NCBI GenBank assembly: GCA_016713875.1
Contig: JADJOI010000003.1
Span: 1,116,001-1,180,000 of the forward strand
Origin: Flavobacteriales bacterium
Lineage (GTDB): Bacteria > Bacteroidota > Bacteroidia > Flavobacteriales_F > PHOS-HE28
Length of the DNA: 64,000 nt
Direction of reading: 5' to 3'
In this document: one piece after another, positions 1 through 9,687 of the stretch
How the letters are laid out: every line of letters starts with the position of its first letter
Position numbering within the stretch: the first letter of the stretch is position 1
Notes under the pieces: model-generated
Database searches by the model: none
Told to the model about the DNA's origin: nothing
The model's input: the letters and a program-made list of their open reading frames with translations, nothing else
Program-made: the position numbers and the translations under genes

Positions 1-1
1 A

Positions 2-967
2 AAGCAGTACGGCGCGGTGAGCCCCGCTACGGTGAACACCATCCTGCGCAAGCTGATCGAGGTGGAGCAACAGGGCGCGGACCGCTTCTTCGGCGAGCGC
101 AGCTTCGATGTCAACGACCTGCTGGCGCAGCGGAACGGCAAGGGCGTGGTGCACATCGTGCGCCTCACCGACATCCAGGACAAGCCGCGCCTCTTCAGCA
201 CCTTCATGCTGTGCCTGCTGGCCGAGATCCACGCGACCTTCCCCGAGGTGGGCGATGGGGAGAAGCCCCGGCTCTGCCTGTTCATCGACGAAGCCCACCT
301 GATCTTCAACACGGCCACCAAGCCCCTGCTGGAGCAGATCGAGACCATCATCAAGCTGATCCGGAGCAAGGGGGTGGGGGTGTACTTCTGCACGCAGGAC
401 CCAACGGACGTGCCCGAGGCGGTGCTGGGGCAGCTGGGCCTGAAGGTGCAGCACGCGCTGCGGGCCTTCACCGCCAAGGACCGCACGGCCATCCGGCGCA
501 CGGCGGAGAACTACCCCCTCACCGACTTCTACGACACGGAGACCCTGCTGACCACGCTGGGCATCGGCGAGGCACTGGTGACGGCGCTGAGCGAGAAGGG
601 CACACCGACCCCGTTGGCCCACACGCTGATGCGAGCGCCATCGACCCGCATGGACGTCCTGAGCCCGCTGGAGCTGGACGGCCTCGTGGCCCGCAGTGCG
701 CTGGCGGCCAAGTACAACGAGGTGATCGACCGCGACAGCGCCTTCGAACTGCTGGAGAAGCGCCTGAACGGGGAGGAGGGCGAGGCGAAGCCCGAGCGGG
801 CCGAGAAGCGGTCGAACACCACCGAGCCCAAGCCGGCCAAGCCCGAGCGGTCGCTGGTGGACGACCTGAGCCGCAATACCATGGTGCGGCAGGTGGGCAA
901 CACGCTGGTGCGCGAGCTCACCCGTGGGCTCCTGGGCGTGCTGGGCGTGCGCCCCCGCCGCCGCTGA
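2..967 (+). CDS. HerA-like ATPase/helicase (DUF853), 5' truncated
   Basis: The frame is open from the first bases, so the start and the Walker A part lie upstream of the window; 321 residues remain. A Walker B strand (LCLFIDEAHLIF, about residue 90 of the fragment) is followed by FCTQDPTDVPEAVLGQLG, the conserved sensor region of the HerA-like DUF853 family (E. coli YjgR type). These are hexameric P-loop ATPases of the HerA/FtsK clade. Their cellular role is not settled; DNA translocation is assumed from the fold. The tail (about residues 255-321) is rich in Lys, Glu and Pro and ends in a short hydrophobic stretch followed by arginines. A hairpin lies just past the stop, so this is the last gene of its unit. 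Confidence 0.85.
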   Translation, partial: KQYGAVSPATVNTILRKLIEVEQQGADRFFGERSFDVNDLLAQRNGKGVVHIVRLTDIQDKPRLFSTFMLCLLAEIHATFPEVGDGEKPRLCLFIDEAHLIFNTATKPLLEQIETIIKLIRSKGVGVYFCTQDPTDVPEAVLGQLGLKVQHALRAFTAKDRTAIRRTAENYPLTDFYDTETLLTTLGIGEALVTALSEKGTPTPLAHTLMRAPSTRMDVLSPLELDGLVARSALAAKYNEVIDRDSAFELLEKRLNGEEGEAKPERAEKRSNTTEPKPAKPERSLVDDLSRNTMVRQVGNTLVRELTRGLLGVLGVRPRRR

Positions 968-981
968 CCCCCGCAAAACGA

Positions 982-1008
982 AAGGCCACCGCCGAAGCAG
1001 TGGCCCTT
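982..1008. terminator. Bidirectional hairpin terminator
   Basis: GGCCAC at 984-989 pairs with GTGGCC at 1000-1005 around a 10-base loop. A-rich bases flank one side and a CTT lies on the other. It sits between the ends of the convergent HerA-like and zinc peptidase genes and could serve both. Confidence 0.6.
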
Positions 1009-1027
1009 CCCGCACGGGTGAGGGGGA

Positions 1028-1708
1028 TCAGCTCCGGCGGTTCATGAAGATGGACACGTAATAGAGCAGTGTGGCCAGCGAGCCGATGGCGGCCACCACA
1101 TAGGTGCGGGCGGCCCACTTCAGGGCGTCGGCGCTCATGGCGTACTCACCCGCGGTGACGATGCCGTTGCGCTTGATCCAGGCCAGGGCCCGGTTGCTGG
1201 CGTCGTACTCCACCGGCAGGGTGATGAAGGCGAACAGCGTGGTCATGGCGAACAGGATGATGCCGAAGAGCAGCAGCTGTGGGAAGCTGTTGATCAGCAG
1301 GATGCCGCCGAGGAGGACCCACTGCATGAAGCTGCTGGTCACCTGTACCACGGGCACCAGCTTGCTGCGCATGGTGAGCCAGCGATAGGCGGTGGCGTGT
1401 TGCACGGCATGGCCGCACTCGTGGGCGGCCACGGCGGCAGCGGCGGCGTTGCGGGCATGGTACACGGCCTCGCTCAGGTTCACCGTGCGGTTGGCGGGGT
1501 TGTAGTGGTCGGTGAGCTGGCCGGGCACGCTCACCACCTTCACATTGCCGATGCCGTGGTCGTGCAGCATCCGCTGCGCGATCTCCGCCCCGCTCATGCC
1601 GTTGGCCAGCGGGGTGGCGCTGTACTTCTGGAATCGGCTCTTCAGCTGGTGGCTCACCAGCAGGCTCACGAGCATCACCACGATGCCGATGATATAGGCT
1701 CCCATCAT
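1028..1708 (-). CDS. Membrane zinc metallopeptidase, YugP family
   Basis: 226 residues. An N-terminal membrane segment (about 3-19) precedes a soluble part with the zinc-binding HECGH motif at 96-100 (HEXXH type). At least two more hydrophobic segments follow (about 125-160 and 200-220). This order matches the neutral zinc metallopeptidase 2 family (YugP), integral membrane proteases whose substrates are unknown. It is convergent with the HerA-like gene and shares its terminator. The ATG is doubled (MM), so the start could be one codon later. A CATCTTTG box, a weak -7 match, lies about 90 bases upstream at 1798-1805 on this strand. Confidence 0.88.
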   Translation of the reverse strand: MMGAYIIGIVVMLVSLLVSHQLKSRFQKYSATPLANGMSGAEIAQRMLHDHGIGNVKVVSVPGQLTDHYNPANRTVNLSEAVYHARNAAAAAVAAHECGHAVQHATAYRWLTMRSKLVPVVQVTSSFMQWVLLGGILLINSFPQLLLFGIILFAMTTLFAFITLPVEYDASNRALAWIKRNGIVTAGEYAMSADALKWAARTYVVAAIGSLATLLYYVSIFMNRRS

Positions 1709-1810
1709 GGGTCGTTCAGGGTTTGGGGGGCTCTCCGCAATTCAGGGTCCGTTCGGTGAACACGGCCTGCGGCGGGTCGGTTCGGCAGGTGCTTCGGCAA
1801 AGATGGCAGG

Positions 1811-2374
1811 TCACTCGCCCTCCGCTTCGGCCGCTTTGATCTGCTGGTCCAGGATCTCGTCCATCACCTTCAGCTCCTGCTCGCTCACCTTGGCGTTGGT
1901 GCGGGCCTGCTTCTTCATGAAGCGGAACATGGCCGCCTTGCGGATCTCGTAGGCCACGTACACCGTGTAGGCCTGGGTCTCGGGGTTGTGGTAGGTCTCC
2001 TCGCCGATCTTGCGCAGGTCGGCCAGTTCGGTGCTCATCACCTCGCGCACCAGCGTTTGGAACTTATCGGCCACATCGGCGGCACCGGCGTTCTCCGTCT
2101 GGCCCAGGTACTGGTCCGTCACCGCCCGGATGTTGGTGCCCACCTGGGCGGCCAGCTGGTTCTTGGCCTCCAGGTCGGCCTTGCTGCGCGCGATGTTCTG
2201 CTTGGCGCTGACGCCCTGGCCCGTGCCGCGGAAGAAGCGGTTGTTGCTTTCATAGGCACTGCCACTGAAGGGTTGCTTCACCTGGGTGCCCGCAGGCGAC
2301 CCGCTCTTGCTGCAGGCGGTGAAGAGGACGAGGGCGGCGAGCGTCAGCAACGGGAGGCGGAGCGTGTGGAGCAT
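1811..2374 (-). CDS. LPP20-like lipoprotein
   Basis: 187 residues from the ATG at 2374. A much longer open frame continues upstream, but the lipoprotein signal begins here: a hydrophobic h-region and the lipobox LFTAC with Cys21. The mature part has the GTGQGVS...A.A.ADLEAKNQLA pattern of the LPP20/LptE-like lipoprotein domain, then a helical, charged C-terminus with KKQARTNAKVSEQELK. An outer or inner membrane anchored lipoprotein is expected; no enzymatic motif is visible. It diverges from the SRPBCC gene at 2484, so the 110-bp spacer should hold promoters for both. Confidence 0.75.
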   Translation of the reverse strand: MLHTLRLPLLTLAALVLFTACSKSGSPAGTQVKQPFSGSAYESNNRFFRGTGQGVSAKQNIARSKADLEAKNQLAAQVGTNIRAVTDQYLGQTENAGAADVADKFQTLVREVMSTELADLRKIGEETYHNPETQAYTVYVAYEIRKAAMFRFMKKQARTNAKVSEQELKVMDEILDQQIKAAEAEGE

Positions 2375-2454
2375 GGGATGGGGATGTGGCCCCCACAAAG
2401 AAAAGAGCGTGCCAACGGTCCGACACACGTCGGTCCCCATTCGCGGGCAAGCCG

Positions 2455-2462
2455 CATCTTTG
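2455..2462 (+). promoter_or_regulatory. Possible -7 box (CATCTTTG)
   Basis: CATCTTTG differs from the Bacteroidota -7 consensus TAnnTTTG only at the first base. It lies 21 bases before the start codon at 2484. No clear -33 box was found. Confidence 0.4.
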
Positions 2463-2483
2463 GATACATAAACCCATCCGGCC

Positions 2484-3521
2484 ATGCGCGCCCTGAAGAC
2501 CATCCTCATCATCCTGCTGGCCCTGGCGGGCCTGTTCATCATCCTGGGCCTCATGGGCCCGAAGACCTTCCGCGTGGAGCGGAGCGCCGTGATCCATGCC
2601 CCGACCGAGGTGGTGTTCAACCGCGTGGGCAAGCTGGCCGAGATGAAGACCTGGGGACCCTGGCAGGAGATGGACAAGGACCAGGTGCAGAGCATTGAAG
2701 GCACCGATGGCACCGTGGGCGCCGTGTGGAAATGGGAAGGCGACACGGTGGGCAAGGGCATGCAGGAGATCGTGGCCATCGAGGCCAACAAGAGCGTGCG
2801 CACCAAGCTCACCTTCCTGGAGCCGATGGAGGCCGTGAACGAGGGCACTTACGACCTGGAGGCGATGGGCGACAGCACCCGCATCACCTGGGGCCTGCAG
2901 GGCGAGAACGGCTTCGTGGGCCGCGTGATGGGCGTGTTCATGGACATGGACAAGATGATCGGGCCCGACTTCGAAAAGGGCCTGAGCAACCTGAAGGGCC
3001 TGGCAGAGACGGACGCGAAGGCCATCGCCGAACAGAAGGCCCGGATGGTGGACGGCTTCGAGGTGAACGTGGCGGAGCGGCCGACCATGTGGTACCTCGG
3101 CGAACGCAAACGCGTGAAGTGGAGCAACATGGAGGCGTTCTTCAGCAGCACCTTCGGCAAGGCCATGGGGCTGATGCAGGCGGCGGGTGTGGAGCCGGCC
3201 GGCGCGCCGAGCGGGCTGTTCTACGAGTGGAACGAGGCCAAGCAGGAGGCGGACATGCTGGCGGGGATCCCCGTATCCTCTAGCACCAAGGACAAGCTGA
3301 AGGGCATGACCCTGGTGGAGGTGCCGGCCGGCAAGGCCTACACCATCGACCACTACGGGCCCTACGCCAACACGGAGAAGGCCCACATGGCCATCGACAA
3401 GAAGATCAAGGCCGATGGCGCCACCATGGGCGATGTGGTCCTGGAGGAGTACATCACCGACCCGGGCACGGAACCCGACACGGCCAAATGGCTCACCCGT
3501 GTGGTGTATACGATCAAGTAG
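2484..3521 (+). CDS. Membrane-anchored SRPBCC + GyrI-like effector-binding protein
   Basis: 345 residues. An N-terminal membrane anchor (about 4-24, Leu/Ile rich) is followed by an SRPBCC (polyketide cyclase/START-like) domain (about 35-165, with HAPTEVVFNRV and TWGLQGENGFVGRVMG). A C-terminal GyrI-like small-molecule-binding domain follows (about 195-345, with PAGKAYTIDHYGPYAN). This fusion is common in Bacteroidota. The two pockets suggest binding of a hydrophobic ligand, but no ligand or reaction is known. The anchor has no cleavage site that I can see, so the protein probably stays in the inner membrane. A strong hairpin follows the stop. Confidence 0.8.
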   Translation: MRALKTILIILLALAGLFIILGLMGPKTFRVERSAVIHAPTEVVFNRVGKLAEMKTWGPWQEMDKDQVQSIEGTDGTVGAVWKWEGDTVGKGMQEIVAIEANKSVRTKLTFLEPMEAVNEGTYDLEAMGDSTRITWGLQGENGFVGRVMGVFMDMDKMIGPDFEKGLSNLKGLAETDAKAIAEQKARMVDGFEVNVAERPTMWYLGERKRVKWSNMEAFFSSTFGKAMGLMQAAGVEPAGAPSGLFYEWNEAKQEADMLAGIPVSSSTKDKLKGMTLVEVPAGKAYTIDHYGPYANTEKAHMAIDKKIKADGATMGDVVLEEYITDPGTEPDTAKWLTRVVYTIK

Positions 3522-3540
3522 GCCGGCCACACGGTCTGCA

Positions 3541-3569
3541 CAAGCCCCGGGGCCCGGCTCCGGGGCTTG
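3541..3569 (+). terminator. Rho-independent terminator
   Basis: A perfect 10-bp stem (3541-3550 with 3560-3569, CAAGCCCCGG / CCGGGGCTTG) encloses a 9-base loop and is followed by TTCGTT. It lies 20 bases after the SRPBCC/GyrI stop. It also overlaps the first ATG-like codons of the next open frame, which argues that the epimerase starts further downstream. Confidence 0.8.
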
Positions 3570-3641
3570 TTCGTTCCAGGCTGTTCGGAACTCGGGCGCA
3601 TACGGCCGTGTCCGACCACGGCTACGGACGACCTTGGCGGT

Positions 3642-4694
3642 GTGCATCTCGATATCCGGCCGTACCGCTTGCGCTTCAAGCGCCCGTTCGGCACAGCGCA
3701 CGGCCTCCGCGACGGCACCGATAGCGTGCTGATCCGGGTTCGGGATGGCGGTCTGTGCGGATACGGGGAGGCCACCACGCCGCCCTACGTCAACGAGGAC
3801 CAAGCCGGCATCGTAGCATTGTATCGATCAGTTGATCCAGAGGAAGTTGACACAACCGACCTCAAGTCACTTTCAAGGTCCCTGGACCAGCTGGTGAATG
3901 GCCGTGAATCGCCAGCCGCACGTGCCGGATTACATATGGCCTTCATGGATCTGATCCTGAGACGAAAAGACGCGCATGCCTCAACATGGAGTTTGATCCT
4001 GCATCCAACCCCGGGCCTGCCCATATTCACATTGGGCATCAGCGCATTGAACGAACTTGACAGGAAGTTGAAGGAAGCCAATCAAGCGCCGGTTCTGAAG
4101 ATCAAACTGAACGGAAGTCCGGAGGACCTGGACGTGCTGCACGCGGTCGCCAGCCGAAGCGCACGGTCGTTGTTGCTGGATGCCAACCAAGGGTTGACCA
4201 CCATGGAGCAGGCTATGGCGGTGATCGAGGCGGCCGGAGGTGTGGCTCGGGTGTTCGGACTGGAACAGCCGTTCCACAAGGACGATCTGGACACGCATGC
4301 GGCCCTCAGCCGCCGGACGACCGTGCCCGTGATCGCCGACGAATCCGTGCAAGGCCCAGAGGATCTGGCAGAGCGCGGCTGGGCGTTCACTGGCGTGAAT
4401 GTGAAGCTGATGAAGTGCGGCGGCCTGGACCGGGCGCTCGACATGATCACCTGGGCAAGGGCTCACGGCAAAGGTGTGATGCTGGGCAGCATGAGCGAGA
4501 GCAGCCTGGGCTGCGCGGCCATGGCGGCGCTCGGGGGACTGGCGGACCTGTGCGACCTGGATGGGCCGTGGTTGATCGCCAACGATCCGTTCCGCGGCTT
4601 CACCTTGGTGGATGGGAGCTACCGGAGCCTGGGGCGAACTGGCTTCGGGGTTGAACCGATCGATGGTCTGTTCGGCGGCCCATTTGGCACATAA
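3642..4694 (+). CDS. Dipeptide epimerase (L-Ala-D/L-Glu epimerase-like)
   Basis: 350 residues from a GTG at 3642. The open frame extends up to 3567, but that part lies in the terminator and lacks family similarity. Enolase-superfamily, muconate-lactonizing subgroup. The KxK pair is Lys153/Lys155. Metal ligands are Asp180 (LLLDANQG), Glu208 (LEQPF) and Asp233 (VIADES), and the second acid/base is Lys255 (NVKLMKCGG). The D-L-D-G motif (Asp305/Asp307) near the C-terminus binds the dipeptide amino group and marks dipeptide epimerases. The likely role is epimerising muropeptide-derived L-Ala-D-Glu during cell-wall recycling. About 3800-4140 has clearly lower GC than its surroundings, and the 45 bases after the stop are AT-rich. 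Confidence 0.85.
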   Translation: MHLDIRPYRLRFKRPFGTAHGLRDGTDSVLIRVRDGGLCGYGEATTPPYVNEDQAGIVALYRSVDPEEVDTTDLKSLSRSLDQLVNGRESPAARAGLHMAFMDLILRRKDAHASTWSLILHPTPGLPIFTLGISALNELDRKLKEANQAPVLKIKLNGSPEDLDVLHAVASRSARSLLLDANQGLTTMEQAMAVIEAAGGVARVFGLEQPFHKDDLDTHAALSRRTTVPVIADESVQGPEDLAERGWAFTGVNVKLMKCGGLDRALDMITWARAHGKGVMLGSMSESSLGCAAMAALGGLADLCDLDGPWLIANDPFRGFTLVDGSYRSLGRTGFGVEPIDGLFGGPFGT

Positions 4695-4779
4695 TTTATA
4701 TTATGTTAAGTTATAGTTTCTTAAGGGTCAAGCACATAGCCCTACTGGACCGATCCCATCCACACCCGACCGCCTGGAC

Positions 4780-4787
4780 TACCTTCG
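4780..4787 (+). promoter_or_regulatory. -7 box (TACCTTCG) of the FkbM gene
   Basis: TACCTTCG fits TAnnTTTG with a C at position 7 and is followed after 6 bases by the ATG at 4794, which implies a very short or absent leader. The preceding 4695-4740 is unusually AT-rich. Confidence 0.5.
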
Positions 4788-4793
4788 CCGGCC

Positions 4794-5636
4794 ATGTGGC
4801 GAACCCCGCTGCGCACCATTACCCGCCAGCTCACACGCCTCCCCGTTCGGGGTCGCCATCGCTTGGCCGATCTGGTCGGTGAATGGACGAACACCGGCGA
4901 GCCGATCGAGATCGTCCGCAACGGCGTGCGGCTGTCGCTGGACCTCGGCATCCGCCAGCACCGCATGATGTTCTTCGGCCTGTACGAGGTCAACATCATG
5001 AACTTCCTCTCCCGCACCCTGCGTCCGGGCATGGTGGTGTTCGATCCCGGGGCCAACATGGGCTACTTCGCGGCGCACTGCCTGGGCCTGGTGGGCCCCC
5101 AGGGCCATGTCCACTCCTTCGAGCCGTCGCGCACGGCGAACACCCGCATTCGGGAGCTGAACGACCTCGGCACCTTCCGCACCTGGTCGCTTTGGGACCT
5201 GGCGCTCACCGACCACACCGGCACGCACACGTTCTATGACACTCCGCGGGTGATGGTGCGGGGCTTCGCCTGCCTGGAAGGCACGTTCGACCCGAAGGAC
5301 AAGATCCCCTATCCGGTGCATGTGACCACGGTGGACGCTTTCTGCGCCGAGCAGGGCATCGACCAAATCGACTTTCTGAAGCTGGACATCGAGGGCTCGG
5401 AACTGCCGGCGTTGCGCGGTTGCCAGCACATGCTGGCCGAAGGGCGCGTTGCCCGGATCATGGTGGAGACCACCCTGCTGGACCGCTCGCAGGCAGAGGT
5501 GCAGGCCATGGACGACCTGCTGCGCGGGGCGGGATTCCGATCCTACAGGGCGCTCACCGACGGACGCACCGTGCCGGTGGACGTGATGGCGCACCGGGAA
5601 CTGCGGGAGGACATCCTCTGGCTGCGCGAAGGCTGA
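4794..5636 (+). CDS. FkbM family methyltransferase
   Basis: 280 residues. The SAM-binding Rossmann fold is recognisable: motif I VVFDPGANMGYF (about 83-94), the acidic residue of strand 2 in HSFEPS, and IDFLKLDIEGSE (about 190-201), the hallmark of the FkbM family. These enzymes O-methylate sugars, lipids or polyketides. The acceptor here cannot be told, because no glycan or polyketide cluster surrounds the gene. It stands alone between an AT-rich promoter region and a bidirectional terminator. Confidence 0.88.
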   Translation: MWRTPLRTITRQLTRLPVRGRHRLADLVGEWTNTGEPIEIVRNGVRLSLDLGIRQHRMMFFGLYEVNIMNFLSRTLRPGMVVFDPGANMGYFAAHCLGLVGPQGHVHSFEPSRTANTRIRELNDLGTFRTWSLWDLALTDHTGTHTFYDTPRVMVRGFACLEGTFDPKDKIPYPVHVTTVDAFCAEQGIDQIDFLKLDIEGSELPALRGCQHMLAEGRVARIMVETTLLDRSQAEVQAMDDLLRGAGFRSYRALTDGRTVPVDVMAHRELREDILWLREG

Positions 5637-5650
5637 CCCCCCGAAGCGCA

Positions 5651-5678
5651 GAGAGCCCCGGCCATGACCGGAGCTCTC
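5651..5678. terminator. Bidirectional hairpin terminator
   Basis: GAGAGCCCCGG (5651-5661) pairs with CCGGAGCTCTC (5668-5678) with one mismatch and a 6-base loop. It lies between the ends of the convergent FkbM and TPR genes. Confidence 0.65.
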
Positions 5679-5699
5679 ACCCTTAACGCGCCAACGGCC

Positions 5700-6875
5700 T
5701 TATTGTCCGAGCTTCGCCTTCATGGCGGCATACTTGGCCTGGTCGTCGGTCTTGGCATACAGCTTCATCAGCTGTTGGATCGTTTGCACGTCGTCCGGAC
5801 GGAGTTCGTGCGCCTTTTCGAAGTACGGCACAGCCTTCACGAAGACCGCGTCGCAGGCGGTCTTGGCCTTCTCGTAGGCGGTGTTGTCCTTGATGCCGTT
5901 GGCCTTGCTGTAGCAGGTGGCCGCGCGGTTGTTGTACAGCACGCCGATGTTGAAGTAGGCGTCGAAGAACTTGGGGTCCCGCTCCAGGCTCTTCTTGTAG
6001 TTCTCCTCGGCCATGTCGGTCCACTTGGCCACATCGGCCTCGGCCGGCGCTGGTCCCTCCTTCGGGTTGGCCTTGGCGTCGTAGAGGCTGCCGAGGATGC
6101 TGTACAGCACGGCGTTCTCCGGATCGGCAGCGATGGCCTCGACCACGCTCTTCTCCGCCTCCTCGGTGCGACCGGACTCCAGCTGGTAGCTCATCTCGTC
6201 CAGGATGAGGTCCTTGTTGCCCGCATGCTTGGTGCGGCCCTCGCGCACGGTGGCGATGGCCCCCTCCACATCACCGGCCTTCTTCTGCAGGTTGGCCTTG
6301 TAGCGGTAGATCTCCGGCTTGTCGTAGCCCAGGCTCAGGCATTCGCCGTAGCGCTGGATGGCCATGGCCGCGTCGCCCTTCGTCTCGTAGGCCAGCGCAC
6401 TGTTGAAGATGGCGTTGGTGTCCACCGCACCGAAGGCCTTGGCGATGCGCTCGCTGTTGCCGTAGAGGGCGATGGCCTTGTCGTACTCCTTGGCGCTGAA
6501 GGCATCGTTGCCCTTGTTGAGCGAGGCCGCCTGCAGGGCGAGCAGGTTCTGCTGGATCTCGTTCTTGTAGCTCCCCTTGGTGTCCAGCTCCTGGGCCTTG
6601 ATGTAGCTGTCGATGGCCCGCTGCATGGCGTCGGGGAACTGGGCTTTCAGCGTTTCGTCCTGTCCCAGGGCCATCAGCCGGTAGATGTCGCCCCGGTAAC
6701 GCCAGGTCTTGTCCTTGCCCATGGTGGCCTCGTTGGTGATGGCGGGCTCGATGAACTCGGCCGCCTTCGCCAGGTCGCCGTCCTGGAGGTAGTTGTAGGC
6801 GTTCACCACGTTGCTGTTCTGGGCGTGGAGGCCCAGGGTGCCGGCGGCGAACAGGAGGATGAGGGTGCGCTTCAT
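5700..6875 (-). CDS. Secreted TPR-repeat protein
   Basis: 391 residues from the ATG at 6875; nine further in-frame codons upstream lack signal-peptide character. A Sec signal peptide (MKRTLILLF...LGLHAQ, cut near residue 19) is followed by tetratricopeptide-like helical repeats to the end (for example KAAEFIEPAI, DAFSAKEYDKAIALYGNSE, NYKKSLERDPKFFDAYFNIGVLYNNRA). TPR arrays mediate protein-protein contacts in the periplasm; no catalytic residue is apparent. It begins 23 bases after the gyrA stop on the same strand, so it is probably cotranscribed with gyrA, a pairing I have seen in related Bacteroidota but cannot explain functionally. Confidence 0.8.
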   Translation of the reverse strand: MKRTLILLFAAGTLGLHAQNSNVVNAYNYLQDGDLAKAAEFIEPAITNEATMGKDKTWRYRGDIYRLMALGQDETLKAQFPDAMQRAIDSYIKAQELDTKGSYKNEIQQNLLALQAASLNKGNDAFSAKEYDKAIALYGNSERIAKAFGAVDTNAIFNSALAYETKGDAAMAIQRYGECLSLGYDKPEIYRYKANLQKKAGDVEGAIATVREGRTKHAGNKDLILDEMSYQLESGRTEEAEKSVVEAIAADPENAVLYSILGSLYDAKANPKEGPAPAEADVAKWTDMAEENYKKSLERDPKFFDAYFNIGVLYNNRAATCYSKANGIKDNTAYEKAKTACDAVFVKAVPYFEKAHELRPDDVQTIQQLMKLYAKTDDQAKYAAMKAKLGQ

Positions 6876-6898
6876 GAGAGGGCTGTCGTGTCTTCGGT

Positions 6899-9454
<2,556 letters not shown>

Positions 9455-9512
9455 GGGCTGTCAATTCGTCATTGGCACGGTCCGTGATGAAAGGGGTGCC
9501 GAAAAGGGAGCC

Positions 9513-9520
9513 CGAAAGTA
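9513..9520 (-). promoter_or_regulatory. Possible gyrA -7 box (TACTTTCG)
   Basis: On the minus strand this reads TACTTTCG, one base from TAnnTTTG, 58 bases before the gyrA start. No convincing -33 box was found 19-20 bases further upstream. Confidence 0.4.
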
Positions 9521-9549
9521 CTTCGTTGGAGGGTTCGGGGCCCCCGTAT

Positions 9550-9582
9550 TTTTCCACAGACCGCACAGTTCCTTGTGGATAA
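9550..9582. promoter_or_regulatory. Pair of facing DnaA boxes
   Basis: TTTTCCACA at 9550-9558 (plus strand) and TTATCCACA at 9574-9582 (minus strand) both fit the DnaA box TTWTNCACA, the second exactly. They face each other across 15 bases in the gyrA-clpC spacer. This could be a DnaA-controlled promoter region. An origin is less likely because only two boxes and little AT-rich DNA are present. Confidence 0.5.
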
Positions 9583-9625
9583 AAGCACGATGGCCGGACC
9601 GGGGGGCACAAAGCCCGTTGGATAG

Positions 9626-9656
9626 CTTGCCCCCGGTGCCCATCACCGTACCTTCA
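9626..9656 (+). promoter_or_regulatory. clpC promoter (-33 CTTG, -7 TACCTTCA)
   Basis: CTTG at 9626-9629 and TACCTTCA at 9649-9656 are separated by 19 bases, the spacing of the Bacteroidota primary-sigma promoter (TTTG-N19-TAnnTTTG). The predicted leader to the ATG at 9688 is about 25 bases. Confidence 0.6.
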
Positions 9657-9687
9657 TCCCACGGACGCACCACCGCCGAACCACCGC

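Noticed and set aside
9455..9687. Replication origin
   Set aside because: Only two DnaA boxes and no extended AT-rich unwinding region; kept as a regulatory site.
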